Source: Holothuria scabra
Lineage: Eukaryota; Echinodermata; Holothuroidea; Aspidochirotida; Holothuriidae
Assembly: GCA_037179385.1 (NCBI GenBank)
Contig: CM074194.1
Span: 947,001-1,011,000, forward strand
DNA length: 64,000 bases
Direction of reading: 5' to 3'
Both the position numbers and the translations under genes were made by a program. Each line of letters starts with the position of its first letter. The stretch's first letter is position 1. The notes under the pieces were generated by a model. The model was given only the letters and a program-made list of their open reading frames with translations, did no database searches and was not told the origin of the DNA. Positions 1 through 12,310 of this stretch are shown here, one piece after another.

Positions 1-1258
1 ACTAAAGCCTGTCCAGTACAATATTCTATCTAGTGTAGGGTAATAGGCTACAACATTGGAACAAACAAGTGATAATTTCAAGCATAAATTATAGAAGAAA
101 TGTATAGCCTGCACCCTGGATCAACTTTCATGCAATTATTGTATCATGCAGTGCTATAGAACAAAGGTTTCACTGTCAAGTGAAATGTAAAGATAAACCT
201 GCAGTCACCATCATCACTTGGCACCACAAACAACCATTTGTACTCTATTATATTTTGCTTTTATAGTGCTCTCTGTAATCAGCAAAGGACAAATATCATA
301 TAAATCATCTCTTTCTACTTTTAATTTTAATTAACATGAATCATTCATGTGCACCATGCAGGCCTTTTTGTGTAAGTAGCTTTCAACAATATTCCCATAG
401 CATACTCCCACATAGTCAAAGTGTACCAGAGGCATAGCAAAATATTGTTGTTGGACCTATAATACATCTTTGCAGCAATTCTATTTTAACTGAGTTGGTA
501 ACTTCAAAGGGGAATTTTTCTTTTCTACTGCTTGAATTTCAGGTCTTCAGATTTTAGACTTACAAAGGATGAAGTGCATCACGTCACAACCCCAAAAAAG
601 GATATGGGGACCTATGACCTGCGAGACCACTTGGTCTGCAAAGATGCCAACATTTACATCCAGAAATCAGGGAGCATTTTTAAATTACATCCAATTAATG
701 GGAGAAAAACCTTGAATCAGGGAGTCTGTCATATTTGTAGGTCTGAATGGACAAAAGGAGGGCATCTCTGGGTCTAATCCACTGCACACACAAAAAAAAA
801 AAATAAAAAAAATATATATATATCAAGTTGTTAAATACTTAACATAAACAAAAATTCAACCTGCTTTCCATTTCCTTAATAAATTTAATTCTGTAATATA
901 TAATATCCTACCAAAACAAGTAAGTAGGCCAATTACTAACTTAAATCTAAGGATGGGACTGGCATGTGAGAAACTTGATTACCCTAGAAATGAGGCCATT
1001 AATAGGTAAATGATATCGTTAGATGCTGGTTTAACAACACACCAACACAAATGTGCTTTAGACTCGGCTAGATTGGTGGGTAGGTAAAGTTTAACACCTC
1101 TCAAGTTCATACCTTATTCAAGTCTTCCTGTTCAGTCACCTCTAATGAAAGTCATGGAATATCTTGAGTACATTCTACAACACCCCCTCCCAATAGAAGG
1201 AAATTAATGATTCCCTTATTTTAAGGATTTAATTTAAACAAAGTACACAAATCCTTAC
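1..1258. other. Partial KCTD9 intron, no gene seen
   Basis: AT-rich sequence downstream (minus sense) of the last visible KCTD9 exon. The exon expected next, coding the final pentapeptide repeats, is not recognisable here and should lie left of the window. An A-rich/(TA)n run sits at about 790-823. The open frame on the plus strand at 532-777 has no domain or splice context that I recognise and is treated as chance. Confidence 0.6.
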
Positions 1259-1364
1259 CTTCCATATTAGCCTTTGACCCAGCAGGATCTTCAAAGTTAC
1301 AACCTCTAAGTGAAGCACCTTCTAAGTTAGCAAGAACCATTTTGACACCCTGTAAATTAGCTTG
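1259..1364 (-). CDS. KCTD9: KCTD9 coding exon 9 (pentapeptide repeats)
   Basis: Begins QANLQGVKM and includes EGASLRGCNFEDPAGSKANM, aligning with ANLQGVKM...CNFEDPSGLKANLEG of KCTD9. The acceptor is actttcag and the donor gtaagg. It leaves phase 1, so at least one more coding exon must follow to the left. Confidence 0.95.
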
Positions 1365-4300
1365 CTGAAAGTGAAAAAAAACACGATACTTCTCAGGTGA
1401 AACAAGGCTTAAAAAAAGAAAAGAGAACGAATATCTGAGAATGAGGGGGAGTGGGCATCTAAATACGAACAAATACCGTACTGTGAAACACTTCATGAAG
1501 AACTTTGTGAAAACTGTCAGATTTTAGAGGAAAATATTATATAAGCTGTATCATTCACATGCTAGTCTCATCAACTTAAAATGAATCACAACAAACAAGT
1601 TGAGCCAGTCATACAATTCTGTCAGAATTTGAGTAAGTACGGATTTTCTATTAACATGTTATTTCAGTCAAACTTTTTAAGTGGCCAGTGGGACCAATGT
1701 CTGACTCTGGTCAATGACTTGAGTAACTCTTAATAGCTACTACTGACTTGATATGACCACACAGTGGAGTTACTGGACACAGCTATGGTCTTTAAAGTGT
1801 ATCTTTGGTCTAGAATTTTAAAAATATATTTTAGATTTGGTAAAATGAATCTTATTGATTCAACTCTCATTGTCTTACCTTGTTCCATTACTGATAAATC
1901 AAATGTTGAAAAGTATTCACATAAATCATAACAGTCAATTGCACAATTACATTTGCTTGTTCTACAACTCACAATATCTGCTTGTTTGCCTTTGAACTAA
2001 AAAAAAATCCCCCTAAAGGGAAATATTGCATTTAAAATGCTACAACATAGCATTAAAAGTAAAAAGCTCTAGTCATATACAAATCATTTGGTTCTAACAA
2101 TAAACCCTAACAATAGCTTCATCTCTTCAAAATATTATGCACAAGTAGAGTTATGTAAGTTGCATCTTTTGAAATGTTGAGAGTTTGGGTGAACAAATTG
2201 TTCTTGAGCAACAAACAACTGAATCTCTATTCCAGGGAAACTTGTTTCTTGAAAAGAAGAGTACCATACTGCTACCATACTGTCTTATTTTTGATAATTT
2301 ATCAGTCTTTGCCAATAAATATTGGTTTTAAAAGGATGAAATTTCCTTGTAAAACAAACGCAATATTTCCCTTAAAATGCCTTTGGTTTCTTACACAGCA
2401 TGTTGTACCGAAAGGGCTTACTTAATCACATCACTCATAACATCAAACTTGCTTTGTAGGTGTAGCAGGTTTTAGAAAAACAAAGATATACAAAGACTCA
2501 ATTGCAGTAACACAAAAATGACATCACAAATAATTGCACAATGTAACAGTTTAAATTCAAGTGAATAAATTTCAACATTTTATACGACAACACAGGAACG
2601 TCCAATCCGACAAAGATGGAATGTAGACCATTTGAATTCCTTTTTCATGAAATGTAAAATACATGAATTTGAACAGCCATAGTCAGCCGTTAAAGGGGTG
2701 CATCAATATTAAGTGGTCCTATATTTTGGTCTCCATACAATTCTTAACCTCAAATTTAGTAAAATTGAGGAAATCAAAAGGAATTTTAGAGTGCAGCCAT
2801 CCATGATAAAGGGAAGCAAAGAATTTGAAAGATTTAAGCTGATAGACCCTAGCTATGGCCAACAAAATCAGACCATCACTTGGCTGCTCATATTCATCTA
2901 TATATTTTTGAAAATTTAGACTTCAGGTGCTCAGGCAACAACCTCAGTTATGACAAGATGTCAGTATGGACCCTCCTATTCATAACCTGAGGTTAATGGT
3001 TACTTCATAGTTACATAATGATAATCTGTGTACCCCAGTATTACAAATGCAGTTAGTTAGAGTTTTACAGCCCAGTTTCCAACCTATTGGTAAAAGTCGA
3101 GCTGGCTACAGCCCTTTTTCCAGTTGTGGCTCACTTGCTTGTTTTTCCTACTCCATTGCTTAAGCGGAGCATCAGTCACAATGGCACCAGGTTCCATTTT
3201 TGGAGTCTTTGGTATGATTTAACCTGGGAATCGGAGACAGGCATTCCGTGTGAGTGGCGAATGCTCTACGGTTAGCCCAAACATGCAAGGCAATATAAGT
3301 GATATCCTAAACATAATTCTTTCCTGCAAATACTTCCATTTCCAGTCTGAGCTTGGAAGCTAAAAATAAAAGCAGTGAGGTCTGTTATAACTACAAAAAT
3401 AACACTCATTTTGCAGCAGGATATTTTCAGGAACTCCATAGCAATACTTGAATGTGATAAATACAAGTTTGAAAAAAAAATTGAAATGCCAGCAAAACTT
3501 TGCTAACAGAGAGTAACATTCTAGACAAGAGTATTCTAGATCTCAGAAGAATATTTAATAATGTTTTGCAGGAATATGACATTGTTTCCCATTTAAGTTT
3601 AATTTTTGTTTAAAATATCACAGAGTTGTCAAATTATACAAATTATAGTTTTACAGTGGCAATCATGGTGTGCCTTTTTTGCCCCAGGTGGTGGGGACAA
3701 TCTACATATAGGCTACGCATTACATTCTCTGTCCATGTATATAGGAAGTCTGTGGTACAGAGACACATCATTTTCCTCCAGCCTTAATAAGAGCTAGATT
3801 ACCTTTGAACTTTTTAAGATTTACTTACATCTAGTTTGGCAAATGATAAGTTGGTCCTCTCCAAGGAACAGAAGGCCATGTTGGATCCAGATAGGTTTGC
3901 ATGACTCAGGTCAGCCATTTTGAAATTGATGAATCGGAGATCTAATTTGGCCAAATCAGCCCCTTTGAAGTTCATACCCTGAAAAAAAGACATACATTCC
4001 ATACATTCATAAAATATTGAAAAATAGAACACCTCTATGAAGCCAATTTCTCTAATTTATTTGGGGTCAGCAAATCTTCAAACAAGTTTAAATATTCAAA
4101 TTCTTCAAAAAAAAAAGGTCATTGGACACACCACTTTTCATAATACTTAGACTGACAATGGTTGTAGAACAAACTTACTTGCTCTAATATTTTCCAAGCT
4201 GTAAGTGGTAACTAGAGATTGTTTTTACAAATTTTTTACAAATTTAATTTAGCTCCATATTTGTACATTGACTTAGGACTAAAATAAAATTATCTGTGAT

Positions 4301-7300
4301 CATGATCTGATGAAATGATTGGGTACAATCTAGTGGAGACTGTCTAGTCTTGCATCAGTGTGGATTTTTTCTACTCAATAAATATTCAGAAATTATCATT
4401 CCACAGTAGTAAACTTATACAAAATTAGCATTTCCTCTAACATGAAAGACCTCTTTAATGTTTTTATATTCATAAACAATCAGTAAATTCAGAAAGGAAA
4501 ACAAGGTGCTTAAGCAAAAGTTTGACATTCTCTTTCAAACTCTGATTGCCCCTTTACATAAAGTAAAATATTTGATTCAAGGTGCAAAACTGCCTGTATT
4601 TAACCCTTTTGCAATACATGGTTTCTCAGCAAAATCCTAACTTACCTTTGCCATACCTAGGGTGTCACTGCAAAACCATTGCATCCTAACTTACCTTTGC
4701 CATACCTAGGGTTTCACTGCAAAACCATTGCATCCTAACTTACCTTTGCCATACCTAGGGTTTCACTGCAAAACCATTGCATCCTAACTTACCTTTGCCA
4801 TACCTAGGGTTGGTTTCATTGCAAATACTTTCTGGAATAGCTTGGTTTACACCCGCTGTATTTAATTGTAATTTGGGTTCGGAATGGAATTGAGAGCAGA
4901 ATATTTTACAAATGTACTACCACCCTCCTCTTGGGTGATAGCAAATGCAAATACTGCAACCTAACGACAAAACAAGGGGATGTACAGTAATCTGTGTTTA
5001 GCAAGCTGAAGCTATGATTACAGCAGGTGGATAATGGTGATGAAGATATCAACGAAGGAGAAGAAATGGATGACAAAGAAAATAAAGGTTATTCTTGAGA
5101 ATACTATTCAGAAGAAAAACTGCAAAACTTGGCAATTCTAATGTGTATGTAGACTGTAATATATGGGTCAGTATTGATGGACAGACTTTTTTCAGAAGCA
5201 AAAAAGTATGTCTGTAACTTGTATTTTAGCCAGTCCACAGTTGCGCCAATTTTCAAGATGAAGGTTTGTACTGTATGTCCCCATTTAGAGGTAGGTGGCA
5301 TTGATATTCTTTGATGCAAGGTTTATTAAAAAAAGATTTAAAAAAAAAATCCTGGACAATGTTTAACCCTGAAAGCATGACCTCATTTAGTACACAACCA
5401 TGCTGTTACCTTTTGTTCAGACAGCAGAAAGAAAACTAGAATGTTAGATTTAAGATTTTGTGAGCCATTTCCAAGAATTTTTCTCAATGTGGCCACCAGC
5501 CTAGATGCTATGATCTGCTGTGACTCAAGCATAGAATAAAATTTGGATTCATTAGTTAGATTTATAAGATACCCATTGCCTGTGAATGCAATGACATGGA
5601 GGATGCCTATACTTCAGACGTCAATGAGAACAATTCTTGGGTATGATTACGCCCAAGCCATCCTGTCTACGATTTTATCAGCTCAAAAATTGGTAATTAA
5701 CTACTTCATATCCCTCAGCATGAATATTCAATTCAAGTTAGTAATGAAAACTCATTGTATGGCAGTTTGAACCTTAGTTTACAAATATTCCAGTGGCACT
5801 GCCAAGTCTGAGGTCTTAAATTCATTGAACTTTTAATTTGGAATAACACGTGGGAAATTTAACATCGATATTATCAATTTTATGGTATAATACTAGATCT
5901 AAACCTTTCAGAATCTAAGCATGGGGAAGTTCACCATGGAACCCACATTTTATATTTTCAATAAACATAAGGATTGCTATTTGAAAGTGATTTTGTACCT
6001 GAATAAACCTTACTATATTTTTTTATGTGCTTCAAGCACATACGATAAGAACTCAAAAATCTGTTTTAAGATCTCCCAACTACGCATCAAACAACATCCT
6101 TTGTGAAAACATTATCTAGGTAATGAATTCCTGGATGGAGGTGCTCAAGGGTGTACTATGGAGGGGGGGGGGAAGGTTTTCCAGCACTAGCCAAAGTTGT
6201 ATGCTTGGTAAAGTAAAAAGTAGCTGTTTATGATAAATTGATGGTAGCTAATGCAAACTTGTCCACACAAACAAGGGCTTTGGTAAAGGGGATAAATGAT
6301 CTGTCTCTCCTTTTTCCAGAAGGAGGGGGGGGGGAAATAACCCAACCCCCTTTATATTTTCATTACAACAGAAAAATGTCAGTATCTTGGTTTATAATTT
6401 AATAAGAAGGACCCCTTTGCAGCAATGTTCAGACATAAATAAATAGCCTTAAAATCCTTCAAATTGCACCTTACAAGGGTTTTGAAGCAGGCGTCTGCCC
6501 ACCTGTACCCACCTGTACTTTGGGCAAGGGCAGTATCATTGACCTTGGGATTTAGCAGTAATAACTCTCCCCTCCCCCTTTTGGAGTTTCTGACAGAATC
6601 TCTGAATACTTACCACACAATTAATGACATCATAGCAAAAAAGTAACTAGGGTGGTGATCATGTTGTGATTAATCGCTACGAAACAACCATATGTGATTA
6701 ACTAATAATAAAATACTCCTTGAGATTGATTGCAACTACGGTATTCTTGGCAAACCCCCCCAACTACTCCCTTCTTCCAAATGGTGTGCCATTTAATTTT
6801 CATATTTTTATCTTTTAAATTTAAAGGAGTAATCCTCTAACCCCAAACAGTTCCAATCATTCCAACCTACTTACTTAAGCTGCTCCCCTCCCCCCACCCC
6901 TCCAACTGTCTACAATCACCCTTGTCCAGACAAAATCTCAGTTAATTGCTTCAAGGTGAGTACACAAGATTCCAGAGTTTGAGGGGGTGATACGAAAGTG
7001 GAGCTACTAGAGCCGTTACATGAAATGACTCAAAAGGTAGATTGGTACTTCGGAATTCAATTTGAGCAAATTTTGATAATATTTGGAGATATTTTTACAC
7101 ACACATTTAGTGTAATTTTATACTAAAAATGGATCATTTTGACATAAAACTTTCAGTGATTTTGCCATTCACAATCACAGTCCTACATGTGATCATTTGC
7201 AAACCACTCTGATATCATCAAACATTCTATCCTCTGCAGAAATGAACCTGTTCCATAAAAGATAAAGATGCCCAGGGTCAACATTGCAACCCCCATAACA

Positions 7301-10300
7301 CAAAAAAGCAAGACTATTGTTCTTACCTATAGTTTATGGGGTTCAACAAATTTCCAATACTTCTGCAATCTATTCTATGTACAAAATGTCTTCCTCACCT
7401 TAGGATAATAATTACTCGCGCCAGTTGCATTTTTCTGTAACAATTCCTGGGAAAGAAGTCAATCCCTGTGCTATACTTCTATTAAACATCCATACCTACA
7501 TAAGTGTCTAGTACAGCAAGTTGCAGCTAGTTTGACATAGCAGGTCAGCACAGCAAAAAGTATACTATGAAAGCAATTTGTGTTTGTGAGTTGTTTAGCT
7601 ATGTGTGAACAGAATAGCCCCTAACATTTTAAAGCTAAGTATCTAGGCCTTGTCCAACTGGGGCTGAATAGAAGGATTGTTCTGTATTTGTTAGACAGGG
7701 CCTGTAAAATAATCAAGGCTAGTTATCTCAATTTCTAGCCAATATCAATTGTTGCAGATTCCCACCAAAGTCTCAGGCCATTCTATTTTAACATGATATA
7801 TCAATATAACACCTCCTAGCTTGAAAACAAGATTTTCTGCCTGCACATCTGAGCACTCTGAAATTGTGCCAGTAAATGAAACTCTTTCTAGCTAGCTTAC
7901 ATGCTTGGTGCTTAGAACAGGAAGTTGTCGCTTGCTGACTTGCCTGTAAAGCTTAACACATCAGGTGACTGGACGGTTGGAATTGAACTATAAAGTATAA
8001 GTTATGGAGTTAGGAGTAGGCAAGTACTGTTAATTGCCAAAACCTTCTCAGATACGCTCAAAATTTATAGGAGGCCTTGAAGGAGGCGGGGTCTAATGTG
8101 GGTTATGTCACCTGTAGGTATCTTAGCATTAAAGGGAAGCAATAATGGCCATTTCATCAAAACTTCTTCATCAGTTAACACATAAACAGTTAACACAATT
8201 CACATTGTCCACACAAAATTTTTGTTAATCACATGAAATAGCTATAAATTCAGGAGTATTATCAAAAGACATTTTTTCAAATGTTGGCAAATTAATTAAT
8301 GTTTCACCGTTCTTGCACAGCCCTATCTAAATTTGCCATTAAAGTATTGGAATTTCAATGTTACTCTCTGTACTATGCATTTTTTGAACTAGCTGTCAAT
8401 CAAAGAGCTGCGCCAATTGATAATTTCTGTGTACTACAAGTACACAAAAATTGTAGTTTGGAGTGAGAGGACTAGCTCTTTTAAGGGAAAAAGCACCTGC
8501 CCAATTTTTTTTTTTAAAAACAAAAACTTAATCTCACAACTTTCTTCTTACTTCTTTTGAAAGAAACTTTCATGATATTTTAGGACTGAAATATTCAAGG
8601 TGAAGCAAGAAGTAATTCAGTAAATTTCATAATTGAGGAGGAAAAATACCATAACATGATTCCCAAGAGCCTTTTATGAAATAGGGTAACTATTTTAGTT
8701 CAAGTTGGGGTGACTGCATTTTTCCTGTAAGTACAAAACCAACCTGACACCGCAGTTCACTGTTGAGGGCGCACCCCTTCAACATGGTGATAAATTCTCG
8801 TCTGGTAATTGGAGTGTAATCCCCAGGAGGTTTTCTCTCCTTCACCATTTGTTTCAATGGCTCAAGTAACGACGTCAAACCAAAAAACTTTGCCTCTTCC
8901 AATACACCTACAATAGAAGAAAAAAGAGCAGATTCTCACCAAGGGATATAGCAATTCTCTTTTTATAATGAATGTCTAACCAATTTTTCAAATCAATAAA
9001 TGAATAAATTGTCCCTTAAAAATGTATTAGTTAGTTTGTAAATACTTTAACAGATATGCATAAAATGAGATCTAGAAAGGCTTGTAAATAAAACATGATG
9101 TTTGGTATAAATGGTATACAGTAGCTTTAAAATGGTTTGACTTTAATCTAGATGGTCCTATCCAAAGTGTTAGCAGGATTTTAAGTCACAACTCAGATAA
9201 AGAAACAGTTCCTGTGCAGGGTTCCACAGGGTAACATTTTTGGTCCTATACCTTCTACCTTTTCCACATCTTCACTTGAAGAGTTATTTCAGCTAATCAT
9301 TTCGATTTTATGAATTTTGCTGATGATACCCAGCTCTATTTTCTAGTAAAAATCTCTCTGATTGGCTTTTCATACCTAAAAAAATGCATTGATGTTATTC
9401 CTTTCTGGATGGCTAAGAATAGATTAGTTCTTAATGATAGTAAAGCTGAAGTAGTTCATTTCCACAGCAAATTTAGAAGGGATCAAACAAGTATAATTGA
9501 AAAGTTAAGAGTCAGCATTACTCATGTCAAACCTGTACTTGTAGCTGGTAACTTAGGTGTGTACTTCAATGAGCTTTGTCCCATGTCAAGTCATGTTTCA
9601 AAAACTGGTTAGTCTGCCTCTTATTCTTTGTACCGTATTGGCAAAATTTGTAAGTTTTTAGATCGTACTAGCAATGAAAGATTGACTTGTGCATTACTTA
9701 CTTCATATCTTGATCATTGTGTTAGTTTATTGTATGGTATAGAGCCTTCAACTGATCTAAACGCTGCTGCCCATATGATCAAATACTCAAAGAAGTAAGA
9801 ACATTTCACAACCAATTTGACTGATCTCCACTGGTGGCCTGTTTCTGCACAAATTTGATTTAAATGTTCAATTATTATTTAAAAAATTTTTAAATGGTAC
9901 CTCTCCTTGTTTTCTTGGTTCCCTGGTCTGTCATCCATCTCCTCCCATAACTTCCCAAGTTGCCAACCTTACATGCCACAACTTTTTAGTTAGATAGTGT
10001 TTAACAGCCCAGTTTCCAACCTATTGGTTCAAGTCGAGCCGGCCACCGCCTTTTTTCCAGTTGTGGCTCACTGAATTGTTTTCCCTACTCCATTGCTTAT
10101 GCGGAGCATCACACACAATAGCAGTGGTTTCCTTTTTCTTACCTGGCAGAGAAGCAGTCAACTAGTGGAGGTGCGTTTGAAACGTGGCAGTTTTACTCAA
10201 CCAACACTGGGTGCAAGGGTCTTTTCTTACTTTGCACCCATTCCCTACAATTCTTTGCCCAAATTCATCAGAAATGCACCAACTTTTACAACTTTTTAAA

Positions 10301-12279
10301 AAACTTCATAAAACTTACCTTTTTCCTTCTTCTTTTTTTTTTCAATTTGATGATCATTGTGTTCAAGTTACCTGTGTTTTGCGTTGATTAAATTGCTGTA
10401 CTCTTTTATTTTGTTCATCTTGCATTTAGTGTATTGCTTTTCTACACTGTTTTTTTTTACTCTTGTTAAGCACTTTGAGGCCATTACTTGATGTATGGTG
10501 CTTTGAGAGAATATTATCATTCTTAATACCATTATTCCTTTCATTTATCATTATTATCAGTGGTACCACATTTTCGTGGTTGCATGATTGGTATTAGCAC
10601 AGAATAATGCATGGATGGAGGTTAAGGCAAGTCAAATTTTGTTTGTTAACAAACACACTAACATAGCACAATCCTTAGTAAAATAGAGTAATTTAAGATG
10701 AGCTTGTCATTACCAAGAGATTATTGCAGGATAATACATGGTCACCTGACCAAAATAGACCAATGGAAGTTTAGGATCATCATTACCAAGGATGAATCAA
10801 CTTTGTTTGACCTGTATCCAGTAACTATATATAATACCACACTTAAATAATGCTAAACAAAATTTCAAACCTTAAAGGGACTTAGAAAACAACATTGAAT
10901 TGTAAATAATTTTGCAATCTTTCTGTAACCTACCTTCAGCACTAACACCAGTATCAACAATCAGCTGACCATGTCGTAAATAATTGAGGATTGGTTCAAA
11001 GTACTTTGGACTTCTGTCAATTAAATATGCCCCACTTGGATCTACAGCACTGCTCCACGAAGGACCTGAATAAAAAAACCAGAAAGCCAAACGGCTTAGT
11101 GATTCCTTGCCATCAAATACCTTACCTGCTTTCAAATTGACAGTGCTTGATAGATTTTTCTTTACATTTTAGGCACAGAATTTTCACAATTTTACCCCTG
11201 GTGACCTCAAATGACCTTTGACCTCTGCCAAAAACAATAGGCTTCTTTCTCTCAACATGACAAATCTATATACCAAATATGAAAGGTATCTGTTACTCTT
11301 ATCTGGAGATATTGTGTTTACAAGCCATTTTCGAAGTTTGGGCAATTTTACCGCTGGTGACCTCAAATGACCTTTGACCTCTACCAAAAGCATAGGGCTT
11401 CCTTCTCTCAACATGAAAAATCTATACACCAAGTATGAAAATTGTCAGGCAATCCTATCTGAAGATATCATGTTTACAAGCCATTTTCGGTGTTTTCACA
11501 TTTTTACCGCTGATGACCTCAAACGACCTTTGACCTCAGCCAAAAACAATAGACTTCTTCCTCTCAACATGAAAAACCTATATACCAAGCATGAGAAGTG
11601 TCAGTCACTCTTATCTGAAGAAATCATGTTTAAAAGTCATTTTCGGGATTTTCCCAATTTTACTGCTGGTGACCTCAAATGAACTTTGAATTCTATCAAA
11701 AGCAATAGGCTTCTTTCTCTCGACATGAAAAATCTATATACCAAATATGAAGAGTATCTGTCACTTCTTTTTGAAGATATTGTGTTTACAAGCCATTTTC
11801 AGTGTTTTCACAATTTTACCGCTGAGGACCTCAAATGACCTTTGACCTCTACCAAAAACAATAGGGTTCTTCCTCTCAACATGACAAATCTATATACCAA
11901 GTATGAAAGTTGTCGGTCACTCCTATCTGAAGATATCGTGTTTACAAGCCATTTTCGAAGTTTTCGCAATTTTACTGCTATTGACCTCAAATGACCTTTG
12001 ACCTCCACCAAAAACAATAGGCTTCTCTCTCTCAACATGAAAAATCTATATACCAAATATGAAGAGTGTTGGTCTCTCCTAACTGAAGATATCATGTTTA
12101 CAAGCTATTTTCAGTGTTTTTGCAATTTTACCACTGGTGACCTTAAATGACCTTTGACCTCTACCAAAAACAATAGGGTTCTTCCTCTCAACATGATAAA
12201 TCTATATACCAAATATGAAAAGTGTCGGACATTCCTATCTTAAGATATCGTGTTTACAAGCAAGTGTCACAAACACACA

Positions 12280-12310
<31 letters not shown>

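Larger units (their letters stand above)
1365..3828. other. KCTD9: KCTD9 intron 8
   Basis: AT-rich intron with no gene. It contains a dispersed repeat at about 2785-2900 and a tRNA-derived SINE at about 3055-3275, each listed separately. Confidence 0.75.
3979..8743. other. KCTD9: KCTD9 intron 7
   Basis: AT-rich intron, no gene. It holds the 49-bp tandem array (4636-4815) and the two halves of a TIR element (6821-8483). G-runs lie near 6163-6172 and 6326-6335. Between about 4,830 and 6,820 I see nothing recognisable. Confidence 0.7.
8908..10933. other. KCTD9: KCTD9 intron 6
   Basis: Filled mainly by a decayed LINE (about 9140-10,550) interrupted by a SINE. No host gene is seen in the remainder. 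Confidence 0.75.

Noticed and set aside
4636..4815. CRISPR-like repeat-spacer array
   Set aside because: Units are contiguous 49-bp tandem copies without unique spacers, in a eukaryotic intron.
11184..12095. Protein-coding repeats in the 156-bp array
   Set aside because: The unit is a multiple of three, so open frames persist on both strands by arithmetic; there is no start context, splice signal or protein similarity.
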